A stretch of 14,860 nt of DNA, from the NCBI GenBank assembly GCA_000438015.1, contig FR901638.1:57376-72235 (forward strand), written 5' to 3'. A program made the position numbers and the translations under genes. The notes beneath the pieces are model-generated. The model made no database searches and was not told the origin of the DNA. It was given only the letters and a program-made list of their open reading frames with translations. Origin of the DNA: Coraliomargarita sp. CAG:312 (lineage in GTDB: Bacteria > Verrucomicrobiota > Verrucomicrobiia > Opitutales > Intestinicryptomonadaceae). Position 1 is the first letter of the stretch. The number at the start of each line of letters is the position of its first letter. Below are positions 6,476 through 14,001 of the stretch, in pieces.

Positions 6476-6580
6476 ATGGAAATTTTGACGGACAAAAACG
6501 AACTCGCAAAGCCCGCCAATCCCCCGCAAACGGGGTTGGAACGGCGGCGCGCCAAACATTTAAATGGGTATAAACGATGA
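6476..6580 (+). CDS. possible 34-residue small ORF between mraZ and rsmH
   Basis: A frame starting at ATG 6476, ten nt after the mraZ stop, runs to TGA at 6578-6580 and overlaps the assigned rsmH start by 17 nt. The product is polar and basic at its end (ERRRAKHLNGYKR) and I recognise no family. No clear ribosome-binding site precedes it. Its overlap with rsmH could couple translation, or the true rsmH start could be further in. It may equally be chance in a 98-nt spacer that contains a GC-rich hairpin. Low confidence. Confidence 0.22.
   Translation: MEILTDKNELAKPANPPQTGLERRRAKHLNGYKR
6516..6539 (+). repeat. GC-rich hairpin in the mraZ-rsmH spacer
   Basis: CCAA (6516-6519) and CCCCG (6522-6526) pair with CGGGG (6531-6535) and TTGG (6536-6539), giving nine pairs with a 2-nt bulge and a 4-nt loop (CAAA). 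No T tract follows, so it is not an intrinsic terminator. It lies 24 nt before the rsmH ATG and could affect processing or translation. The pairing is seen; the role is unknown. Confidence 0.45.
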
Positions 6581-7523
6581 CAGTCAGATAAAAAAGCCGC
6601 TTGCGCAAGGCCACAAACCTGTGCTTCTCAAAGAGGCTGTGGAAATTTTGTCGCCGCGCGACGGACTAACTTATCTAGACTGCACATTCGGAGGCGGAGG
6701 ACACACCCGCGCAATACTATCTTCCGCAGACTGCAAAGTTGTGGCAATCGACCGCGATCCCTGCGCAGCCAGGCGGGCGGCTGAGGTAAAAAAAGAATTT
6801 GGCAGCCGTTTCGAATTCGCAAACATAAACTTTTCGAATTTGGACAAACTACAAACCGAAGGATACGCCGGAATCCTTTTTGATTTCGGCGTATCCTCTT
6901 TCCAACTAGACGAAGCCGACCGCGGCTTTTCATTCATGCGCGAAGGACCCCTGGATATGCGCATGAACAACTCCGAAGGCGCAACAGCGCTCCAGTACAT
7001 CGCATCGGTTTCCGAACAGGAGCTGATACGCATACTCCGCGAATACGGAGAAGAACCCAGAGCAAAAAGAGTCGCCCGCGCGATAATAGAAGCAAGGGAA
7101 TCCGGAAAAATTTCCACTACCTCGGACTTGGCATGCGCCATAGCCGAAGCCGCTCCATCCCATGAGAGAATACACCCTGCCACGCGGGCTTTTCAGGCTT
7201 TGAGAATAGCCGTAAACGACGAACTCGGAGAAATAGAAAGCGCTCTTCCCAAAGCTTTTGACCGCTTGTCCGACGGAGGAGTCCTTGCGGCGATAAGCTT
7301 TCATTCACTTGAGGATAGAATCGCAAAGAAATTTTTCAAAAAAATGGCGGGGAGGCCAGAAGACAGATTCGACCGCAGTTCGGTTCAAGACAGGATAAAA
7401 CGCGCCGAATTATTGACGCGCAAACCAATATGCCCGTCTGAAAGCGAAATTGCCGAGAATCCGCGCAGCAGAAGCGCAAAGTTGAGGGCTATAAGGAAAG
7501 AGGGAAAAGATGGCGGGCTCTAA
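6564..7523 (+). CDS. rsmH: 16S rRNA (cytosine(1402)-N(4))-methyltransferase
   Basis: RsmH (MraW) methylates N4 of C1402 in the 16S rRNA decoding centre using S-adenosylmethionine. The 319-residue product has the family blocks: HKPVLLKEAVEIL (17-29), the SAM-binding YLDCTFGGGGHTRAIL (37-52), FDFGVSSFQLDEADRGFSF (106-124), DMRM (131-134), RAFQALRIAVNDEL (208-221), ISFHSLEDR (244-252) and the C-terminal PRSRSAKLR (300-308). Length is typical (300-320). The ATG at 6564 gives a short N-terminal extension before the conserved HxPVLL block; no strong ribosome-binding site is seen. It follows mraZ as in most dcw clusters and overlaps the start of ftsL by 14 nt. Confidence 0.97.
   Translation: MGINDDSQIKKPLAQGHKPVLLKEAVEILSPRDGLTYLDCTFGGGGHTRAILSSADCKVVAIDRDPCAARRAAEVKKEFGSRFEFANINFSNLDKLQTEGYAGILFDFGVSSFQLDEADRGFSFMREGPLDMRMNNSEGATALQYIASVSEQELIRILREYGEEPRAKRVARAIIEARESGKISTTSDLACAIAEAAPSHERIHPATRAFQALRIAVNDELGEIESALPKAFDRLSDGGVLAAISFHSLEDRIAKKFFKKMAGRPEDRFDRSSVQDRIKRAELLTRKPICPSESEIAENPRSRSAKLRAIRKEGKDGGL
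6860..6897 (+). repeat. 11-bp perfect inverted repeat inside rsmH
   Basis: AGGATACGCCG (6860-6870) and CGGCGTATCCT (6887-6897) are exact reverse complements around a 16-nt loop. They fall in the conserved EGYAGILFDFGVSS coding stretch. The pairing would form a stable hairpin in the mRNA. It may be accidental, since both arms encode conserved residues. Confidence 0.5.
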
Positions 7524-7890
7524 GACAAAATATGTATCGATGGTCGTTTTAATGCTGACCGCGCTCGTGGGCGTGGCAGGCGGCGGAGCTTTCGCAATAT
7601 CGCTCGAGCGCAGGCACAAAGTGGAAATTGGCAATGAGATACGCAAGTACGAACAGCAAATTGCAGAACTTACGCGCGACAACGAAGAACTAAACGTCAA
7701 GATAGCCCAGCAAGAAAATCCTGTCTATTTGAGCCGCAGGGCAAGCGCCCGCCTTCTCAGCCCTAAAGTTTCCGGCGTGATATGGGCGTACGAGAACTAC
7801 GCGGGCGGCAGAGTAGAATTTTCAGGAAAAACGCGCGGATTGGTTTCGTTCAAAATTCCGGACAAATCTACGCAGGCGGTTGAAAGATGA
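7510..7890 (+). CDS. ftsL: FtsL-like cell division protein
   Basis: FtsL is a small bitopic divisome protein that, with FtsB and FtsQ, links to and activates FtsW-FtsI at the septum. The family is poorly conserved, so this call rests on architecture and position. The 126-residue product has a short cytoplasmic N-terminus, one membrane segment (about 9-30), then a charged coiled-coil-like helix (about 33-69) rich in Glu, Lys, Gln and Leu, and a short periplasmic tail. The gene lies exactly between rsmH and ftsI, the standard ftsL position. It overlaps rsmH by 14 nt and ftsI by 4 nt (ATGA). A GAGGG ribosome-binding site precedes the ATG. It could also be described as an FtsB/septum formation initiator-like protein. 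Confidence 0.75.
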   Translation: MAGSKTKYVSMVVLMLTALVGVAGGGAFAISLERRHKVEIGNEIRKYEQQIAELTRDNEELNVKIAQQENPVYLSRRASARLLSPKVSGVIWAYENYAGGRVEFSGKTRGLVSFKIPDKSTQAVER

Positions 7891-9668
7891 GAAAGAAAAG
7901 CAAAAGAGCTGAAAGCATCTTTATTTCGAGGGGCAGGTTTGCGTTTGTCATAACATGCCTCGCGCTCGTTTTTTGCGCCGTGTTCGCCAGGCTCTACTAT
8001 TTGCATGTTGTCCGCAGCGACGCCAGCATACAAGCAGCCGACAAAGTCAGAAACAAATTTATGACAATATCCGCAAGGCGCGGCGATATAGTCGACGCCC
8101 GCAAAAATCTTCTGGCAACAAGCCGTCCGGTGATAACTATCGGCGTGGATCCAGTGGATTTTACATTAAAAGCGGATTCGGAAACTTTTGAAAGGCTGCA
8201 AAAAGCCGCGGAAATTCTTAAAGTTGATTTTCAAGAACTGAAGAAAAAGTGCCATGACAACCAAGATGGAAGCCGCTGGCGGAAAATAGCCGAAAACATC
8301 GACGAAAATACATACAAGAAAATTCAAGATCTAAAAATCAAAGGGATTTACGGCAATAGAAATTACATACGCGTGTATCCCGCCGGCCCGCTAATGGCAC
8401 ACTGCATAGGGTTTGTAAACAAGGAATTTCAAGGCGTAATGGGAATAGAGCAGCAGTTCAATTTCTATTTGAAAGGCCAGGACGGATGGATTGAAACAGA
8501 ACGCGACGGTAAGCGCAGGGAGCTAACCCATTTCCGCGCCAGAGAAGTAAAGCCCACAGACGGAATGAATGTGGAGCTGACAATGGATCTGGTTATCCAG
8601 GAAATTGTTGAGAAAGAAGTCCGCAGGCTCGCCGGAGAATACAGCCCAAAGTCTATATCCATAATAGTCAGCGACCCCAACACCGGATACATTCTGGCGC
8701 TCGCAAACTATCCGAGTTTCGACCCAAACAAATATAACCAGTACGACCAGGATATGCTGAGAAACCGCGCCATTAGCGACCAGTACGAACCCGGATCAAC
8801 TTTTAAAATTGTCCCAATATCCGCAGCATTAAACGAATCCCTCGTCGGCCCAGACGACGTTTTCGACTGCAACGCCGCAACTATGAACTACAAGGGCAAA
8901 GCCCTCCGCCTTCCCAAAGAAGCCCATACCATGGGCAAGCTGAGCGTCCGCGAAATCACAAAAAAAAGCAGCAACAAGGGATCTGCCCAGCTCGGCGGGC
9001 TTTTAGGAGAAAACAAGCTGTACGAATACGCAAAACTTTTCGGATACGGCGAAAAAACAAACATAGGCCTGTTGGGAGAAGCAACCGGGACGCTCCATAA
9101 GGTAAAAGACTGGGACGGCCTAACAATCACACGCCTGCCGATGGGGCATGCCGTAGACGCAACCCCGCTTCAAGTGCATTGCGCAATGAGCGTAATCGCC
9201 AACCAAGGCATATACATGCAGCCGCAGCTTATACGCAGAATTTACGATAAAAACGGGGATACTAAAATAGAATACCAATCTAAAGCCGTGCGCAGGGTGA
9301 TAAGCCCCAAAATTTCAACTTTGATGGCGGAAATGCTGTCCGAAGTTGTCACAAACACAGGCACTGCGCGCAGAGCGCAAATAGAAGGATTTAAAATAGC
9401 TGGGAAAACCGGGACTTCCCAAAAAATAATTAACGGCAAGTACAGCACGCGCGAACATGTCGCGTCGTTTTCAGGGTTTTTCCCAGCACAACGCCCGCGT
9501 TTGGTCATAACCGTTGTTGTGGACACACCCCGCATGAAAGGGGTCGGATACGGCGGAATAGTGGCTGCGCCCGCGTTTAAAAACATAGCCGAACAGTCGG
9601 CGAACTATTTAGGCATTCAAACTGACGACAAGTTCGAAAAAACTGTCGCATGGAAAGGTTTTCAATAA
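7887..9668 (+). CDS. ftsI: septal peptidoglycan transpeptidase FtsI (PBP3, class B PBP)
   Basis: FtsI crosslinks peptidoglycan at the division septum as partner of FtsW. The 593-residue product has a basic cytoplasmic N-terminus, one membrane anchor (about 18-40) and the class B pedestal domain with SARRGDIVDARKNLLA (62-77). The transpeptidase domain has all three catalytic motifs: S304-TFK307 (EPGSTFKI), S361-S-N363 and K507-T-G509 (AGKTGTSQ). No PASTA repeats are present at the C-terminus, unlike many Gram-positive and some spirochaete homologues. Length is close to E. coli FtsI (588). The start overlaps the ftsL stop as ATGA and the stop overlaps the murE ATG as TAATG, so the three genes are probably coupled in translation. 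Its place after ftsL favours FtsI over the elongation-specific PBP2. Confidence 0.95.
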   Translation: MRKKSKRAESIFISRGRFAFVITCLALVFCAVFARLYYLHVVRSDASIQAADKVRNKFMTISARRGDIVDARKNLLATSRPVITIGVDPVDFTLKADSETFERLQKAAEILKVDFQELKKKCHDNQDGSRWRKIAENIDENTYKKIQDLKIKGIYGNRNYIRVYPAGPLMAHCIGFVNKEFQGVMGIEQQFNFYLKGQDGWIETERDGKRRELTHFRAREVKPTDGMNVELTMDLVIQEIVEKEVRRLAGEYSPKSISIIVSDPNTGYILALANYPSFDPNKYNQYDQDMLRNRAISDQYEPGSTFKIVPISAALNESLVGPDDVFDCNAATMNYKGKALRLPKEAHTMGKLSVREITKKSSNKGSAQLGGLLGENKLYEYAKLFGYGEKTNIGLLGEATGTLHKVKDWDGLTITRLPMGHAVDATPLQVHCAMSVIANQGIYMQPQLIRRIYDKNGDTKIEYQSKAVRRVISPKISTLMAEMLSEVVTNTGTARRAQIEGFKIAGKTGTSQKIINGKYSTREHVASFSGFFPAQRPRLVITVVVDTPRMKGVGYGGIVAAPAFKNIAEQSANYLGIQTDDKFEKTVAWKGFQ

Positions 9669-11260
9669 TGATAGGATTTTCAAATCTGGACAGCTTAATC
9701 TGTCTATGTGGAGCGCGCAATAGGTTTGGCGCGCTCGGCTTTACCGGGGGAGAGGCAGGCAACGCCGCATACACGGCCGCATACACGGCAGCAGACTTGG
9801 CAAAAGCGGTCGGGGCAGTCAAAATATCCGGGGATAAATCCGCGCAGATAAAAATGCTCATAGCCGACAGCCGGCGCGTTTCTCCGGGAGCGGCGTTTTT
9901 TGCAGTCGCGGGGCTGAATACCGACGGGAATAAATATGTCGAAGAAGCGGCGCATAGGGGCGCAAACGTTGTAGTTTCAGAAAAGCCCGCGCCTAAATAT
10001 TTTCCCTCAACATGGATCCAAGTTTCCAATATGCCAGAAGCCATGGGCGCCGCCGCCAAAAGCTTTTACGCAAATCCAGACGAAGCCATGCAAATCTACG
10101 CCGTGACCGGCACAAACGGCAAAACTAGCGTATCGTGGATGGTTCAAAAAATCTTAAACGATTCTGGAAAAAAATGCGGACTCATAGGAACAATACACTA
10201 CGATCTCGGCGGACGCTGCCTTCCCGCAAGCAGAACGACGCCGGAAGCATTGGAACTACACGCGATGCTCAATCAAATGCGCAACTCTGGATGCCGCGCA
10301 GCGGCGATGGAAATAAGTTCGCATTCGATATCACAAAAGCGCGCCAACGGGATACACATAGACTGCGCGTGTTTTCTTAACCTTACGCAAGACCATATGG
10401 ACTACCATAAAACGATGGAGTCCTATTTTCAAACAAAGGCGTCGATGTTTACGGGCGCGCTTGGAAATCTTCCTAAAAATGTGGTTCTAAACTTTGACGA
10501 CCCCCGGGGGAAAGACATCGCCAAGCTGCTATCCCCGTCCCAAAAGCTCACAAGCTTTGCCATAGACGATCCGTCTGCAGATATACGAGCGGAAAATCTG
10601 GATATGAAGCCGGGGTTTTCAACCTTCACGCTTGTATACCCCGAAGGCAGAATAGAATCGGCTGCCGTAAAAATGCCCGGACACTACAACGTTTCAAACG
10701 CCCTTGCGGCTTTGGCAATGATTTACGCCACTGGCGGAAACATAAAGGAGGCGGTAAAATCGCTGGCCTCTTTCAAAGGCGTTCCAGGAAGGATGCAAAA
10801 AGTTGCCAGCCCCGCAAAATTCGACGTGTTTGTAGATTACGCGCACACTGACGACGCCCTAAAAAACGGACTGTCAATGCTGCGCAAAGTAGTAAAAGGA
10901 AAGCTTCTTGTAGTATTCGGGTGCGGAGGAAAGCGCGACAGGACAAAACGTCCGCTTATGACTAGAGTCGTCCAAGAATACGCCGACATAGCGTGGGCCA
11001 CATCGGACAATCCCCGCGGCGAAAACCTTGCGCAAATATTCGCCGACATGAAAGCGGGAGTCATAGACGAAACCCGCATAGCGTTCGTGGAGGACCGGCG
11101 CCGCGCCATAAACCTTGCAATAGACGCCGCAAGCGACGGAGACTGCATACTCATAGCCGGGAAAGGACACGAGACTTTTCAAGAACTAGGTGACACAATC
11201 ATTCCGTTCGACGATAAGCGGGTCGCGGAGGAGCTTCTGAGCCTCAAGGGATTATTATAA
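9668..11260 (+). CDS. murE: UDP-MurNAc-L-Ala-D-Glu:meso-DAP ligase
   Basis: MurE adds the third stem-peptide residue in the cytoplasm using ATP. The product from ATG 9668 has 530 residues. The ATP P-loop is T147-GTNGKT153. Other Mur signatures are the RTTPE substrate block, AAMEISSHSISQKR, LTQDHMDYHKTM and GHYNVSNALAALA. D447-NPR450 is the motif of meso-diaminopimelate-specific enzymes, in contrast to the lysine-specific type. I chose 9668 because it forms a TAATG overlap with ftsI; an in-frame ATG at 9650 lies inside ftsI. The first 43 residues have no counterpart in typical MurE (about 480-500 residues) and contain a duplicated AAYT unit. A TTG at 9797 would give 487 residues beginning where family similarity begins. 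Function is clear; the start is uncertain. Confidence 0.95.
   Translation: MIGFSNLDSLICLCGARNRFGALGFTGGEAGNAAYTAAYTAADLAKAVGAVKISGDKSAQIKMLIADSRRVSPGAAFFAVAGLNTDGNKYVEEAAHRGANVVVSEKPAPKYFPSTWIQVSNMPEAMGAAAKSFYANPDEAMQIYAVTGTNGKTSVSWMVQKILNDSGKKCGLIGTIHYDLGGRCLPASRTTPEALELHAMLNQMRNSGCRAAAMEISSHSISQKRANGIHIDCACFLNLTQDHMDYHKTMESYFQTKASMFTGALGNLPKNVVLNFDDPRGKDIAKLLSPSQKLTSFAIDDPSADIRAENLDMKPGFSTFTLVYPEGRIESAAVKMPGHYNVSNALAALAMIYATGGNIKEAVKSLASFKGVPGRMQKVASPAKFDVFVDYAHTDDALKNGLSMLRKVVKGKLLVVFGCGGKRDRTKRPLMTRVVQEYADIAWATSDNPRGENLAQIFADMKAGVIDETRIAFVEDRRRAINLAIDAASDGDCILIAGKGHETFQELGDTIIPFDDKRVAEELLSLKGLL
9687..9736 (+). repeat. two adjacent hairpins at the 5' end of murE
   Basis: The first stem pairs TGGACAG (9687-9693) with CTGTCTA (9700-9706), including one G-U pair, around a 6-nt loop. 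The second pairs GAGCGCGC (9711-9718) perfectly with GCGCGCTC (9729-9736) around a 10-nt loop. Both lie within the first 70 nt after the ftsI stop, in the part of murE with no family counterpart. They may form an RNA element controlling murE translation or mRNA processing. Confidence 0.5.
9764..9787 (+). repeat. 12-bp perfect tandem duplication in murE
   Basis: The unit GCCGCATACACG occurs twice in direct succession (9764-9775 and 9776-9787). It keeps frame and adds a repeated AAYT to the atypical N-terminus of MurE. It looks like a recent slippage duplication in sequence under weak protein-level constraint. Confidence 0.8.
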
Positions 11261-11287
11261 ATTTAAACACGCACGGGAAAAAACAAC

Positions 11288-12898
11288 ATGCCATTCTTTA
11301 AATCCGACGATATCCAAAACTGGACCGAAGGCAAATGGTTCAACTTAAATCCTAAAAAGAAGCCGGAAATCCACGGATTCAGCATCGACAGCCGCGACAT
11401 AGGCAAAGATTTCGCCTTTGTTGCAATAAAAGGGGCAAGAGACGGCCATGATTTCGCAGCCGACGCCGCTGCAAACGGCGCAACCGCTATAATTGCCGAA
11501 CGCGAATTGGACGTCGGCGTCCCAGTGCTGGTCGTAAACGACACTTTAAAAGCCCTGCAAAGAATAGCCAAGCTCCACCGGCTGCGTTTCGAAAATCCGG
11601 TTGTCGGAATAACGGGGTCTTGCGGAAAGACATCAACAAAAGAAATGCTCGCAAAGCTTGCGTCGTGGAAAAATCCGCTTGCAACAAAAGGCAATTTGAA
11701 CAACCAGCTTGGAGTTCCGCTTACGCTTACGCAAATAGATTTGCGCCAGAACCAGCTCGCCATTGTCGAAGCGGGCGTATCCGCGCCGGGACAAATGAAG
11801 GAGCTGGCGGAAATGATAGAGCCTGATATAGCAATAATCACAAATGTTGGGCTTGCCCATCTGGAAGGGTTCGCCGAGGTCGGAAATGTCGCCAAGGAAA
11901 AGGCGGCTCTCGCCGCCGGAGTCGCGGAGGGAGGATGGTGCCTCATTCACCATAACCTGCTAAGTTGGAAGGCGTTCGACGAACTTAAATGCAAAAAGGC
12001 GGTTGTAGCTCCCGCCGACGCTCCGGATTTCAAGGCGGATTTAATTTTTAGGTACGGCTTCGCACAATTAGAGAACGAAGAAGTCGCTATAGACATGAGC
12101 ATAGAAGGAGGAGACGACTATTATTTTGAAGTTCCGCAAATGAGCTCCGGAATGCTGGAAAATTCGCTTCTTGCAATCGCCGCAAGCTTGATGTTGGGAG
12201 GCAAGGAAGAACAGATAGCGGCAAAATTGGAAACACTATCCCCGCTTCCGATGCGCGGAGGAATCGTAGCCTCCGGCGATTCAAAATATTACGTTGACTG
12301 CTACAACGCGTCGCCGACTTCAATGAAAGACGCCTTAGCGTATTTTTCGAAAATTGCCGGCGACGAAACCCCTAAACTTTACGTGCTAGGCTCAATGGCG
12401 GAACTGGGTCTTGCAAACCATAGGCACCATAGGGAAATAGGCTCCCACATTAAATGCAAACCATCGGACGCGGCCGTATTGATAGGCGAGAGCGCCGAAA
12501 TTTACAAGTCTGCAATGCTTGAAAACGGCTGGAGCCAGGAACAAATATCTGTGTTTGCAAACGCCGAAGACGCGCGCCAAGCGGTATGCGGTTTTTCAGG
12601 ATTCGTTTTTGTAAAAGGAAGCCGCGTATGCGAACTGGAAAAGAGCCTTCCGCCGGAAGTTTTAGAAGCAGTCCTATCGGCTGGCGCAAATGTATCCTCT
12701 GGGGATAAAGATGATGAAGAAGGCGATTTTGACGCCACGGATTCCGAAGATCCCAAACAACCCGAAGATGATTCCGATGGCGAATTTGACGACGAAGATG
12801 AATTCGGCGACAATTGCGAAGACCAAGAAGATTGCGAAGACAAATTTGACGTCGAAGATGGCGAAGAAGATGATGACGACGAAAGGGAGGTAATTTAA
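11288..12898 (+). CDS. murF: UDP-MurNAc-tripeptide:D-Ala-D-Ala ligase with acidic tail
   Basis: MurF adds the D-Ala-D-Ala dipeptide to complete the UDP-MurNAc-pentapeptide. The 536-residue product has the N-terminal FSIDSRDIGKDFAFVAIKGARDGHDF block (31-56), the P-loop T109-GSCGKT115, ATKGNLNNQLGVPLTL (132-147), EAGVSAPGQM (161-170), and DCYNASPTSMKDAL (337-350) in the C-terminal domain. The enzyme part ends near residue 465. A very acidic tail follows (about 473-536): 38 Asp/Glu in 64 residues, against 4 Lys/Arg. MurF proteins are usually about 450-480 residues and lack such a tail. The HN pair normally preceding the conserved Asn of the central domain is missing (SSGMLENSLLAIAAS, 286-300). 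The ATG is preceded by GGGA about 10 nt away. The stop overlaps the mraY ATG as TAATG. Confidence 0.93.
   Translation: MPFFKSDDIQNWTEGKWFNLNPKKKPEIHGFSIDSRDIGKDFAFVAIKGARDGHDFAADAAANGATAIIAERELDVGVPVLVVNDTLKALQRIAKLHRLRFENPVVGITGSCGKTSTKEMLAKLASWKNPLATKGNLNNQLGVPLTLTQIDLRQNQLAIVEAGVSAPGQMKELAEMIEPDIAIITNVGLAHLEGFAEVGNVAKEKAALAAGVAEGGWCLIHHNLLSWKAFDELKCKKAVVAPADAPDFKADLIFRYGFAQLENEEVAIDMSIEGGDDYYFEVPQMSSGMLENSLLAIAASLMLGGKEEQIAAKLETLSPLPMRGGIVASGDSKYYVDCYNASPTSMKDALAYFSKIAGDETPKLYVLGSMAELGLANHRHHREIGSHIKCKPSDAAVLIGESAEIYKSAMLENGWSQEQISVFANAEDARQAVCGFSGFVFVKGSRVCELEKSLPPEVLEAVLSAGANVSSGDKDDEEGDFDATDSEDPKQPEDDSDGEFDDEDEFGDNCEDQEDCEDKFDVEDGEEDDDDEREVI
12883..12892 (+). promoter_or_regulatory. strong ribosome-binding site of mraY
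   Basis: AAGGGAGGTA lies just before the mraY ATG at 12898 and is close to the full Shine-Dalgarno consensus. It is the strongest such site in the window and fixes the mraY start. It is embedded in the last codons of murF (encoding Arg-Glu-Val), so those tail residues may be set partly by the RNA signal. Confidence 0.8.
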
Positions 12899-13998
12899 TG
12901 CTTTCCGAACTTGGAGATTTTGAGAATTGGTGCGGACCTTTGCGCCTCTTCAGATATTTGTCGTTTAGATGCGCAATCGCCATGGCAGTGGCTTTTTTCA
13001 TCGGGGTACTTTGCGCCCCGCGCGCCATAGAAATTTTGCATAAGATAAAGTTCGGGCAAAGCCTTAGAACAAAGGAAGAAGTAGGGAAACTTGCCGAGCT
13101 CCACAGCGGCAAAAAGGGAACGCCGACTATGGGAGGAATAATAATCTACGCCTCCGTTATGGTATCCTCGCTACTCTTGGCAAAGATAAACGCGCTCGTT
13201 TTCACAGCCCTGTTTGTTTACACCGCCCTGACTTTATTGGGATTGGCAGACGACTATCTAAAAATAGTAAAGAAAAACAGCAAAGGCGTATCAGGCAAAA
13301 CAAAGCTTGCGGTTCAGGCTTTGACAACGCTTGTGGCTCTTGCCGTATTGCTGTTTTCAAAAGACTACGGATATATTATGCGGGAATTGTGGATACCGTT
13401 TATGAAGTATCCGCTAATTGAATGCATGCCGGTTTGGTTTGCGGCGCTGTTTTTATTTTTCGTGATTGCTGGATCCAGCAACGCAATAAACTTAACTGAC
13501 GGAGTGGACGGGCTGGCAATAGGATGCACTGTCTCAGTCACTCTGGCTTACGCGATTTTCAGCTATGTTGCCGGAAACACAATCGCAACCGAATATCTAT
13601 TCATTAGATACATTCCGGGAGCCGGAGAGCTGACGGTAGTGTGCTGCGCACTATTAGGGGCGTCCCTCGCATTCCTTTGGTACAACTCATATCCGGCGGA
13701 AGTCTTTATGGGTGACACCGGATCCCTGGCGCTAGGAGGACTAATTGGAATCATTGCCTTTATGACTTTGCAGCCAACGACACTCGTAATTGTCGGAGGA
13801 GTATTCGTAATGGAGGCGATGTCTGTAATTTTACAGGTTGCATCTTACAAGTCCACAAAACGGAGGATATTCCTGATGTCCCCTATCCACCATCATTTTG
13901 AACTAAAAGGCTGGCCGGAAACAAAAGTAGTCGTACGCTTTTGGATTATATCGCTTATATTCGCCCTTGCAGGCTTGGCGACGTTGAAAATAAGATAG
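12898..13998 (+). CDS. mraY: phospho-MurNAc-pentapeptide transferase
   Basis: MraY transfers phospho-MurNAc-pentapeptide from UDP to undecaprenyl phosphate at the inner membrane, making lipid I. The 366-residue protein is strongly hydrophobic with about ten membrane segments. The catalytic and signature residues are present: GTPTMGG (74-80), D118-D119 in LGLADDYLK, NLTDGVDGLA (198-207), YPAEVFMGDTGSLALGG with D273 (265-281), and MSPIHHHFELKGWPETKVVVRFW (327-349) with the histidine triad H331-H333. Length is the family norm (about 360). The start is fixed by a near-consensus ribosome-binding site and a TAATG overlap with murF. murD follows after 3 nt. Confidence 0.97.
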   Translation: MLSELGDFENWCGPLRLFRYLSFRCAIAMAVAFFIGVLCAPRAIEILHKIKFGQSLRTKEEVGKLAELHSGKKGTPTMGGIIIYASVMVSSLLLAKINALVFTALFVYTALTLLGLADDYLKIVKKNSKGVSGKTKLAVQALTTLVALAVLLFSKDYGYIMRELWIPFMKYPLIECMPVWFAALFLFFVIAGSSNAINLTDGVDGLAIGCTVSVTLAYAIFSYVAGNTIATEYLFIRYIPGAGELTVVCCALLGASLAFLWYNSYPAEVFMGDTGSLALGGLIGIIAFMTLQPTTLVIVGGVFVMEAMSVILQVASYKSTKRRIFLMSPIHHHFELKGWPETKVVVRFWIISLIFALAGLATLKIR

Positions 13999-14001
13999 CC
14001 A

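Noticed and set aside
12450..13112. 220-codon minus-strand frame across the murF-mraY junction
   Set aside because: Its Leu/Arg/His-rich product is the antisense of the GAA/GAC-rich acidic tail of murF; it has no recognisable domain.
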